NCBI GenBank assembly: GCA_035461245.1
Contig: DATHVP010000030.1
Coordinates: 1 to 64,000, forward strand
Source: SH-MAG3 sp035461245
GTDB lineage: Bacteria > Gemmatimonadota > Gemmatimonadetes > Longimicrobiales > RSA9
Reading direction: 5' to 3'
DNA: 64,000 bases
Positions 17,109-24,502 of this stretch are shown piece by piece. A program made the translations under genes and the position numbers. Below the pieces are notes generated by a model. It worked only from the letters and a program-made list of their open reading frames with translations, was not told where the DNA came from and ran no database searches. Every line of letters starts with the position of its first letter. Positions within the stretch are counted from its first letter, which is position 1.

Positions 17109-18640
17109 TGGAGATGCCCGGCACGGACGCCGTGGACAGTGAACACGTCGCGGCGTTGCTTCATGCCGCCGAGCCGCTGTCACGCATGCTCAGTGCGGAG
17201 TACCTGGAGTACCACGGCCTCATGCCGCTGGAGCGACGGGAGGACGCGGTGCTCGTGGCCACGTGGCTGGAGCGGGTGGAGCAGCAGGCGCTGGACGACC
17301 TGCGCCTGCTGACGGGCGGGCGCGTGGAACTGCTGCGCCTGCCGGAAGCCGACGTGCGCGCCGCCATCCGCCGCATCTACTCGCCCGAGGCACTCACCGC
17401 CGAGGACGTGATCGCCGGCATGGCGGACGACGGTCGCCCGCTGGCCGACGGCGACGCCGCCCTCGACGACCTCGTCAGCCTCGCCAATGAGGCGCCCGTC
17501 GTGAAGCTGGTGAACCTGCTGCTGCTGGAGGCGCTGGAGGCCCGCGCGTCCGACGTGCACCTGGAGACCTACCAGGGTGGGCTGCGCGTCCGCTACCGGA
17601 TTGATGGGGTGCTGCAGGACGCGGCGGCACCGCCACGACGGCTCGCGGCCGCCGTCGTCAGCCGATTGAAGATCATGGCGGAGCTGGACATTGCGGAGCG
17701 GCGCGTGCCGCAGGACGGGCGCATCCGCCTGCGCATGCGGGACCGGCAGGTGGACGTTCGCGTGTCCACGCTGCCAACGCTGCACGGCGAGAGCGTCGTG
17801 CTCCGGCTGCTGGACAAGGAGCGCGGCCGCATCGAGCTCAATGAGCTGGGCATGGCGGCGGACACGGAGCAGCGTTTCGTCGAGGTCATCTCCCGGCCCC
17901 ACGGCATCGTCCTGTCCACGGGGCCGACGGGCTCGGGCAAGACCACGACGCTCTACGCTGCCATCGACCGGATCCGCACGGGGCGGGAGAAGATCGTCAC
18001 CGTCGAGGACCCGGTGGAGTACGAGCTGGCGGGCGTGCCGCAGGTGCCGGTGAACGAGAAGGTCGGCCTCAGCTTCGCCAACGCGCTGCGCGCGCTGCTG
18101 CGGCAGGATCCGGACATCATGCTGGTCGGCGAGGTCCGCGACCACGACACTGCCGACATCGCGACGCACGCGGCGCTCACCGGCCACCTGGTGCTGTCCA
18201 CGCTCCACACCAATGACGCCGCCACGGCGCTCACGCGCCTCATCGACCTGGGCATCGAGCCGTACCTGGTGGCGTCCACCGTGGAGGCAGTGCTGGCGCA
18301 GCGCCTGGTGCGCCGGATCTGCGACCAGTGCAGCCATACCGTCGCCCTGACGTCCGAGCAGCGCGCGGCGCTGGCGGCTACGGAGCCCGACCTCACGCAT
18401 GCCCGGGCCGGCGCCGGCTGCGCCGCCTGCCGGAACACCGGCTACCGCGGCCGCACGGGCATCTATGAGCTGCTGGTCATGGACGACGAGTTGCGGGCGG
18501 CCATGCACCAGGACGCCAGCGCCGGTGGCCTCGCGAACCTGGCCGTGGGGAAGGGAATGCGGCTGCTGCGCCAGGACGGCATGCGGCTGGTGCGGGACGG
18601 CGTCACGACGGTGGAGGAGGTGCTGCGCGTCGCCATGTAG
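17105..18640 (+). CDS. gspE: Type II secretion ATPase GspE
   Basis: A 511-residue secretion ATPase. An N-terminal GspE_N-type domain precedes the core, which begins with ASDVHLE. Walker A is GPTGSGKTT (K279), followed by an Asp box (VTVEDPVEYEL), Walker B (LRQDPDIMLVGEVRD) and a His box (GHLVLSTLHTNDA). A tetracysteine zinc motif (CDQCSH ... CAACRNTGYRGRTG) marks GspE and PilB. It powers pseudopilus assembly from the cytoplasm. It overlaps the gspD stop by 4 bp, is the last gene of the operon, and ends 19 bp from the convergent DUF1028 gene. Confidence 0.95.
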   Translation: MMEMPGTDAVDSEHVAALLHAAEPLSRMLSAEYLEYHGLMPLERREDAVLVATWLERVEQQALDDLRLLTGGRVELLRLPEADVRAAIRRIYSPEALTAEDVIAGMADDGRPLADGDAALDDLVSLANEAPVVKLVNLLLLEALEARASDVHLETYQGGLRVRYRIDGVLQDAAAPPRRLAAAVVSRLKIMAELDIAERRVPQDGRIRLRMRDRQVDVRVSTLPTLHGESVVLRLLDKERGRIELNELGMAADTEQRFVEVISRPHGIVLSTGPTGSGKTTTLYAAIDRIRTGREKIVTVEDPVEYELAGVPQVPVNEKVGLSFANALRALLRQDPDIMLVGEVRDHDTADIATHAALTGHLVLSTLHTNDAATALTRLIDLGIEPYLVASTVEAVLAQRLVRRICDQCSHTVALTSEQRAALAATEPDLTHARAGAGCAACRNTGYRGRTGIYELLVMDDELRAAMHQDASAGGLANLAVGKGMRLLRQDGMRLVRDGVTTVEEVLRVAM

Positions 18641-18659
18641 CCGGCGGCAGCGCTGCACC

Positions 18660-19745
18660 TCAGAAGCGGTTCTGCTCCGCCACGTCCTGGATACGGGCCC
18701 GGACCGCGTCCGCCAGCCCGCGCCGCCGCAGCGCGGCCCATAACCGTTCCACGGTCTCCTGGTCCACCAGCCCCGGCGGCGAGCCCACCTCCGGGCCGCC
18801 CAGCTTTTCCGCCTCCCGGAACGCATTCACCGCCGTGACCAGGTCAGCGGTGTAGAAATGGCTCGTCAGGTCAGGCCGTGGTTCGGGCAGGCCGGGCCGG
18901 TAGTAGCCCAGGGCGTGAAGCATCAGGCGCAGTTGAAACACGTCGGCACCGTTGAACTGCTGCAGGGTGCGGTAGCCGAGGGTCTCCGTGACGGCGTCGT
19001 AGATGCGACGCAGCTCCGCCACCGGATTCGGGTGCTCGCATACGTCGATGTCCGTGCTGACCCGGTTCGGGCGGTGGGAGCGCCCGGGCCGCGGGTCGGC
19101 GATCACGACGGCGGCGGACTGGGCAACGCCCTTGCGGGCATCACCGCCGGCCGCCTCGCCGGCGGCGAGTGCGTCAATGAGCCGGTCCGCCAGGCGCCGG
19201 CCGCTGCCTTCCGTTGACTCGAAGCGGCGCGCAACGGCCTGGAGCACGGCGGGCCCGACGAGCAGGTTGCCCTGAGTGACGTAGTTCCGACCCGACCGGT
19301 GACCGGCCCAGGGGTGGGCCTCGGTGCCGGTGTGCTGCGCCGAACGGCCGTCTGCCGCGATGATCGCGACCTGCCGCCGGACGCGTTGGGGATCGGCGGC
19401 CATCGCCTGCTGCAGGGCCGCTTCCGGACTCAAACCCTGCTCGAGCAGGTCCAGCAGTTCCATGCCGTACTCGATGCGCGCTGCTGCCTGCGTTGCTACC
19501 GCGCCAACGCCCGCCCGCACATGGGGGACCGTATTCCCGACACACGGCACCCGTGTAGCCACTGCAACGCCGGTCTCGCCGGTTGCACGGTCCACCGCGA
19601 CAATGCTGAACGTGGCAAAATACGGGTCCGCCCTGCCGGCCTCCGGCGCCTGTGCGGCGCCGGACACGGGGAGGCAGAGCAGCAATGCCATCACGCCCAC
19701 GCAGGCGCGGCGCAGGCGCCGGTGCGGGCAGTCGGGACTGTTCAC
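18660..19745 (-). CDS. Exported DUF1028 protein with C-terminal peptidoglycan-binding-like domain
   Basis: A protein of about 361 residues. Residues 40-265 match DUF1028, an Ntn-hydrolase-like family that begins ATFSIVAVD and shows GVAVATRVPCVGN and ARIEYGMELLDLLEQG. The remaining 110 residues resemble a putative peptidoglycan-binding domain (VFQLRLMLHALGYYRPG ... VNAFREAEKLGG), a fusion found in many DUF1028 proteins. The chosen start is GTG 19745, giving a basic n-region and a hydrophobic segment ending in GAAQA. ATG 19808 and ATG 19691 are alternatives, and none has a good ribosome-binding site. The enzymatic activity of the family is not firmly established. Confidence 0.8.
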   Translation of the reverse strand: MNSPDCPHRRLRRACVGVMALLLCLPVSGAAQAPEAGRADPYFATFSIVAVDRATGETGVAVATRVPCVGNTVPHVRAGVGAVATQAAARIEYGMELLDLLEQGLSPEAALQQAMAADPQRVRRQVAIIAADGRSAQHTGTEAHPWAGHRSGRNYVTQGNLLVGPAVLQAVARRFESTEGSGRRLADRLIDALAAGEAAGGDARKGVAQSAAVVIADPRPGRSHRPNRVSTDIDVCEHPNPVAELRRIYDAVTETLGYRTLQQFNGADVFQLRLMLHALGYYRPGLPEPRPDLTSHFYTADLVTAVNAFREAEKLGGPEVGSPPGLVDQETVERLWAALRRRGLADAVRARIQDVAEQNRF

Positions 19746-19947
19746 AATCAGCTCACGGCATGCGTGGAACGGCACGGGCGCGCGGAAGTGCGCTCCCGTG
19801 GCATCCATGATAGACGCTGCCGCAAGGACGGTGTTAACCGCGGTCTGTGGCAAGTGATGCCGGCCCGCGTTCGGGATGTTCGGACGCTTGACGGTCCCGC
19901 CAGCCGCGGCACACATTGCGTGAATACCCCTTCCCGGGAACCCGCCC

Positions 19948-21321
19948 ATGATCGCCAGGAACGCCGTCGTTCGTTCGGTTTGTGCAGTACTGATGCTGCT
20001 GGGGCCGGCAACGGCCGCGGCCCAGAGTGTCCGGGGCCGCGTGCTGGATGCCGAGTCCGGCGCGGCCGTTGCCAGTGTGCGTGTGGAATTGCTGCTGCCG
20101 GATGGCGTCATTGCAGCCGCCGCGGTGTCCGGCAGCGACGGCGGATTCCAGCTCGCTGTGCACTCCGCCGGCGAGTACCGCCTGCAGGCGAGTCACCTGG
20201 GATACCGGACAGCGACCACGTCGCCATTCCGCATGGAACTGCATGAGCAATTGCTCGTGGACGTGACGATCTCTGCGGCGGCCATTCCCCTCGAGCCGCT
20301 GAGTATCACCGGTCGGCGTCGGGACCCGCGCCATGACCCCAGTGTGGATGGGTTTTACGCGCGGCAGCTGCTGCTGCCGCCCATAGGCAGCTCTCGCATC
20401 CTCACCCCGCTCGATCCGGAACTGGCCAGCGCCCGGGACGCCCGGGACGTGCTGACCTGGCTGGCACCCTCCCGCGTGTTCCGCGGCACCGCCACCACCG
20501 AGGGACGCGGCTGCCTCATCATCTACTGGAATGGTAACCTGGTGCCGTCCGAGGACATCGCCGAACTGTGGCTGGAGACGCCGACGGACCAGCTGGAAGG
20601 CATCGAGTACTACCGCACCCTGACAGACGCGCCTTTGCCGTTCCGCACCGTGCCGCTCTACCTCATGGAGTGCCCGCTCCACAGCGTCCTCGCACTCTGG
20701 AGCCGGACCGGCTACTACGGGGCGCCCGTGCGCGACCTGACGCCCGGCAGTGGACGGATGAATGTCGCGGCCGTGTTCTACCGCGTTGCCGGCAGCAACG
20801 CACCGGATGCCGGTGCGGGATTCGAGGTCGCCGGGCACTGGCCGGTGTCCCGCGGAATTGCCGCCGGGCTCGTGCTGCGTCGTACCGGTCACAACGTGCC
20901 GGCCGCCACTACTGAAGCAACGGTGCCCGAGGAGGGCAACCTGCCCTTCGTCACACCGCCGGGCAGACGGCCCATGACTCTCTGGACCGGCGGCCTGGAA
21001 GGCCGCCTGCTGCTGCCGGGCGTCGGCGCCGTTCGACCCGTACTGGGGGCGCGCCTGCTCATCGCGCACCGGACGCTCACCCTGCAGTCCACGTCCCAGG
21101 GCAGCGCTGATGCGCCCGTCACGTCCTGGGGCCGGGCCGTTGGCGTGAGCGCGGGGGCCGAGACCATGCTCCTCGGCCGCTTCGCCCTGAACGTTTCCGC
21201 CGGACACGATCGGCTGTTTTTCGACCCGTACGACGACCTGGAGAGACGCTGGAACCCCACGGCGTCACGGTGGGGAGGCACGTCGCTCCGTATCGGTTTC
21301 GGCTACGCGATTCAGCGCTGA
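19948..21321 (+). CDS. Exported carboxypeptidase-regulatory-domain protein, barrel-like C-terminus
   Basis: A 457-residue protein with a signal peptide (cleavage after TAAAQ). A CarboxypepD_reg-like beta-sandwich (about 26-110) contains VRGRVLDAESGAAVASVRV and GEYRLQASHLGYRT, as at the N-terminus of SusC receptors. Residues 110-240 resemble a degenerate TonB-receptor plug-type region (GCLIIYWNGNLVPSEDIAELW). The last 200 residues have the alternating pattern and final aromatic-rich strands of an outer-membrane beta structure (LRIGFGYAIQR). It is far shorter than a TonB-dependent receptor. Function unknown; a related but shorter protein is encoded at 29962-30822. Confidence 0.78.
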   Translation: MIARNAVVRSVCAVLMLLGPATAAAQSVRGRVLDAESGAAVASVRVELLLPDGVIAAAAVSGSDGGFQLAVHSAGEYRLQASHLGYRTATTSPFRMELHEQLLVDVTISAAAIPLEPLSITGRRRDPRHDPSVDGFYARQLLLPPIGSSRILTPLDPELASARDARDVLTWLAPSRVFRGTATTEGRGCLIIYWNGNLVPSEDIAELWLETPTDQLEGIEYYRTLTDAPLPFRTVPLYLMECPLHSVLALWSRTGYYGAPVRDLTPGSGRMNVAAVFYRVAGSNAPDAGAGFEVAGHWPVSRGIAAGLVLRRTGHNVPAATTEATVPEEGNLPFVTPPGRRPMTLWTGGLEGRLLLPGVGAVRPVLGARLLIAHRTLTLQSTSQGSADAPVTSWGRAVGVSAGAETMLLGRFALNVSAGHDRLFFDPYDDLERRWNPTASRWGGTSLRIGFGYAIQR

Positions 21322-21416
21322 ATGTTGCCGTGGCCGGTCCGGGTTCCTTATGATCCCCGAACCTGCCGCGCAGCGGAACCGGCTGCGCCCCTGCCATTGC
21401 ACGCCTGGAGGGCACG

Positions 21417-21794
21417 ATGCTGAATGTCGGACGACGGACGTGGATCGCACTGGTCGTGACGCTGCTGATGACCACTGGCTGCGCCTCGGGAGGCCCGGCC
21501 ATGGAAGGAGACAGCGCCGCCGCGACGGAGGGCACCGTACTGCGCGTCCACAACACCGATGAGGCCGGCCAGCAGCTGACCATCTACCTCGTTCCCCCCG
21601 TCGGCGAGATGAAGCGCATCGGTACGGTGGCGCCACAGCAGTACCTCACGGTGACCCACGAGGATGGCCAGGGCCGGTTTTCCCTCCGGGCCGAGCGGCC
21701 TGATGGCAGTCGTATCACGTCGCCGACATTCAATGTCGTGAGCGGCACCTACACCTGGGACATCGCGTTGCGCCGGGTTGACCGCGCCCGCTGA
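21417..21794 (+). CDS. Small lipoprotein, function unknown
   Basis: A 125-residue protein with a lipoprotein signal peptide ending LMTTGC (lipidated Cys22). The mature part is a small beta-rich domain (VLRVHNTDEAGQQLTIYLVPP, RIGTVAPQQYLTV) of about 85 residues. I do not recognise a named family. GGAGG precedes the ATG, and a strong hairpin follows the stop, so it is probably the end of its transcript. Confidence 0.75.
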   Translation: MLNVGRRTWIALVVTLLMTTGCASGGPAMEGDSAAATEGTVLRVHNTDEAGQQLTIYLVPPVGEMKRIGTVAPQQYLTVTHEDGQGRFSLRAERPDGSRITSPTFNVVSGTYTWDIALRRVDRAR

Positions 21795-21803
21795 ACGCGG
21801 CAT

Positions 21804-21841
21804 CGGGGGCAGCCGCCCGGTGCATGGCGCGGCTGCCCCCG
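21804..21841 (+). terminator. Perfect 13-bp hairpin after the small lipoprotein gene
   Basis: CGGGGGCAGCCGC (21804-21816) pairs without mismatch with GCGGCTGCCCCCG (21829-21841) across a 12-base loop, 10 bp after the stop codon. No T-run follows, which is common for hairpins in very GC-rich genomes. Confidence 0.6.
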
Positions 21842-21863
21842 CGACTTCATCCAATAACTGAGT

Positions 21864-24080
21864 ATGCCATCGGTGCGCGGCGGCTTTGCGCTATGGGCCG
21901 GTGCGCTGGCCCTGGCCCTTGCATTCCTGGCCGTGGACAGTGCGCACCGGCTCCGATCCATCGGGCTGCTGTCGACGCTGCGAATCACCGATGCGCCCGC
22001 GCCCGCGGCAGACCCGATGTCTCCAACCGGGTACGAGGCGCGACAGCACCGCCTTGTCCTGCCCCCCGCGGGCACGGACGGGTACCACTGGATCATGCAG
22101 ACGGAGCGGATGCTGGCGGGCGACGGACTGCGCATACGGCATAGCGAGGTGGACAATGCGCCGGACGGCCGCGAAGTCCACTGGAGCAGCCCGCTGCGCT
22201 GGTGGCTGGGCGGGCTGGCCCTCGTTCGCAAGGCGACGCACCCTCATCTTACACATGCCCGCGCGCTGGAGCAGGTTGCGCCCGCCGCTGGCGCCATGCT
22301 CCTCGCCGCACTGCTCCTGATTCTCACGCCGCTGATCGCCCGATGGTTCGGCGCGCCGGCGGCCGCCGTGTTCGTCCTGGCCTGGGTCGGCGTGTTTCCC
22401 CTCTATGAAGCGTTCATGGTGGGCATCGTGGACCACCACGGCATGCTGGCCGTGTGCTGCTTCCTCGGCCTCGTCCTGCCGGTGCGCGGTGGCAGCGGAT
22501 GGCTCGAGGATGGCCGGTCGCCCCACCGGGTACGACGGTGGTTTGCCGTGGCCGGTGTCGTATCCGGAGTGGGGCTCTGGATCAGCGCTGCCGTGATGCT
22601 GCCGGTCATCATCGCCACAGGGGTGGCGGGCGTGCTGGCCGCCGCTCTGACTCGACCGGAAGCGCCGGGCGGTGCCGGCCCACGTCGCGCACTGATGCCC
22701 GACCTGTGGCGCGTCTGGGGCGTGGCCGGTGCCGCCACCGCCTTCACGGCCTGGCTGGTTGAGTACTTCCCCGGCGACATGGGCATGCGCCTTGAAGTGA
22801 ATCATCCACTCTACGCCCTCGCGTGGATAGCCGGCGCCGACCTGACGTCACGCCTGGCCGGTTGGCTCGGCGAGTCCCGGACGAAGGCGGTCCCGGGCGC
22901 CGGGGGGGGCGGGGAGGATGGCCCGCCTGGATTCCGTGATTTCCTGCGCCGGCACGGGCGCTGGGTGCTGCCCGAACTCGGCGTCCTCCTGGCCGTCCCC
23001 GGCATCGTGCTGGCTACGGGGGCGGCCACATTCGGACTGGCTGACCCGTTCCTGCGCGGACTGCACCACCAGTTCATTGCCGAGTTTCAGACCCTGCCCA
23101 GCCATCTTACGGGCGCTTCGGCCCTGCATATCGTGCAGGGTACCGGTCTGCTCCCGCTGGCGCTGCTGCCCCTTGCCGCGCTGGTCCTCAAGGCCTCGGG
23201 TAGCCGGGCGGGTATGCGGGTCCTCGGCAGCGCCATGGTCCTGGCTGGACTGGCATTTGTCCACGCCCTTGCCGTGCCCGTCGCGGCAGGGCTGGTGCCG
23301 GGGAGCCGCACCCTGGTGCATCTCGCTGCTCTCGCCATCACTGCAGCGACCTTCTGCCTGCTCTTCCTGCTGCCGTACCGCAGGATCGTGGTGAGCACGG
23401 CCGCTCCGCGCCCGGGCCCTGCGTTGGTTGCGGGCACCATCCTCACGGTCGTGCCGGCCCTGGTCCTGCTCGCGCTTTCCTTTGCACAGGTGCGCTGGAT
23501 AGGAAGCGCAGCCGCGGCCACTCTCGCGCTGCTCGTCACCATGGCACAAGGCTGGGCACAGGCCTCCGGGAACGGGAGGCGCGCCGTCACTGTCCTCCTC
23601 ATCGCCATGCTCGTGCCCTTTCCGCTTTTGACGGCGGCCTTCCCCTGGCGCCACGGCTACGCCGGACCGGACGATGCCCCGCAACTCGCCGTGCGGGACG
23701 CCGCCTACACACTGCGGCACCACGCCGGCGGCCGCGACGCCGTGGTCCTCAGCGGACCCACCACCACCAGCTGGCTCATCTGGTTCGGCGGGTTCCGCGG
23801 CGTGGGCACATTGTACTGGGAGAACGTCGAGGGGCTCCGGGCAGCAGCTGACCTTTTCAGGACGGAGTCGGCCGAAGAGCTGAGGCTCCGCCTCCGACGG
23901 CTCAATGTCAGCTACATCGTCGCGCCCTCATGGGACCCCTTTGCCGCCAGCTTTGCCCTGCCACCGGGAGCCGACAGCTACATCCTGCCGCTGGAATTCA
24001 TGACGCCCGTTGTCGCCGCACTTCGCGGTACGTCCCTGCGCCTCTACGAGGTCCGACACGAGGACCCGCCTCGCGAGTAA
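21864..24080 (+). CDS. STT3/GT-C-like polytopic membrane glycosyltransferase
   Basis: A 738-residue integral membrane protein with about 12-13 helices. It carries marks of the GT-C fold shared with oligosaccharyltransferase STT3/AglB/PglB. The first external loop has Asp72 in TDGYHWIMQTERML, and the same loop later has REVHWSSPLRWWLGG. GIVDHHGML (Asp190-His-His) lies at the second acidic motif. The WWDYG peptide-binding motif is not evident; SWLIWFGGFRG is the nearest candidate. Related bacterial proteins with 'MHWSRLVD' and 'DHHN' motifs are usually left uncharacterised. Glycosyl transfer from a lipid-linked donor in the periplasm is inferred. It sits alone after a terminator. Confidence 0.7.
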   Translation: MPSVRGGFALWAGALALALAFLAVDSAHRLRSIGLLSTLRITDAPAPAADPMSPTGYEARQHRLVLPPAGTDGYHWIMQTERMLAGDGLRIRHSEVDNAPDGREVHWSSPLRWWLGGLALVRKATHPHLTHARALEQVAPAAGAMLLAALLLILTPLIARWFGAPAAAVFVLAWVGVFPLYEAFMVGIVDHHGMLAVCCFLGLVLPVRGGSGWLEDGRSPHRVRRWFAVAGVVSGVGLWISAAVMLPVIIATGVAGVLAAALTRPEAPGGAGPRRALMPDLWRVWGVAGAATAFTAWLVEYFPGDMGMRLEVNHPLYALAWIAGADLTSRLAGWLGESRTKAVPGAGGGGEDGPPGFRDFLRRHGRWVLPELGVLLAVPGIVLATGAATFGLADPFLRGLHHQFIAEFQTLPSHLTGASALHIVQGTGLLPLALLPLAALVLKASGSRAGMRVLGSAMVLAGLAFVHALAVPVAAGLVPGSRTLVHLAALAITAATFCLLFLLPYRRIVVSTAAPRPGPALVAGTILTVVPALVLLALSFAQVRWIGSAAAATLALLVTMAQGWAQASGNGRRAVTVLLIAMLVPFPLLTAAFPWRHGYAGPDDAPQLAVRDAAYTLRHHAGGRDAVVLSGPTTTSWLIWFGGFRGVGTLYWENVEGLRAAADLFRTESAEELRLRLRRLNVSYIVAPSWDPFAASFALPPGADSYILPLEFMTPVVAALRGTSLRLYEVRHEDPPRE

Positions 24081-24502
24081 TTTCCGCTGAGCAGATCAGC
24101 TTTACCTCTTGCGGCGCCAGGTGAGCGGGTGTAATCTGTCGACAGTTGCTCGCAAACTTCCGAGCATGAAGGACACCGCCCCGAGCGGTGCACCGACAGC
24201 CCGTCGCCCGGCTGTCATCAATACAATCGCTGGCGTAAACGGTCCGATGCCAGCCTGACCCTGAAATCACAGCGAAGCGTCACGACCCCACGTGTGGCAA
24301 TGTCACGAATCAGGCACTTCAATCGTTAAACGTTTAAGCGTGCGCTGTTGTATGCAAAGCCGCCTGCCCGCTTGAATACATGGCCCGCCCACCCCGCGGT
24401 TTCCGCGAGGTGGAGCACTTCAGGGCGACACCGGCCGATGACCGGCCGTGCAGTTTTTTGCAAGTCGCAGCAACAGTTCTCCACCTTTTCGAAGGAGGCC
24501 GT
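24081..24502 (+). other. Long leader region upstream of the susC-type gene
   Basis: 422 bp without a gene. It contains a 7-bp stem hairpin (24195-24216, GACAGCC/GGCTGTC), a perfect 12-bp palindrome of LacI-operator type at 24326-24337, and a hairpin (CGGCCG-ATGAC-CGGCCG, 24432-24448) followed by a run of six T at 24454-24459. An in-frame ATG at 24380 exists, but the reading from it to 24502 has no signal-peptide character. The region looks regulatory, with the start of transcription probably near the palindrome. Confidence 0.6.
24326..24337 (+). promoter_or_regulatory. LacI-family-type operator palindrome TTAAACGTTTAA
   Basis: A perfect 12-bp palindrome with a central CpG sits 165 bp upstream of the susC-type start. 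LacI/PurR/CcpA-family regulators typically bind palindromes of this form, with a central CG flanked by AAA/TTT. Such AT-rich symmetry is unusual in 70% GC DNA. No lacI-like gene is in the window, so the regulator would be encoded elsewhere. Confidence 0.55.

Noticed and set aside
17180..18826. A 548-codon minus-strand frame opposite gspE
   Set aside because: GspE has complete Walker and zinc motifs on the other strand. The antisense product shows no family features.
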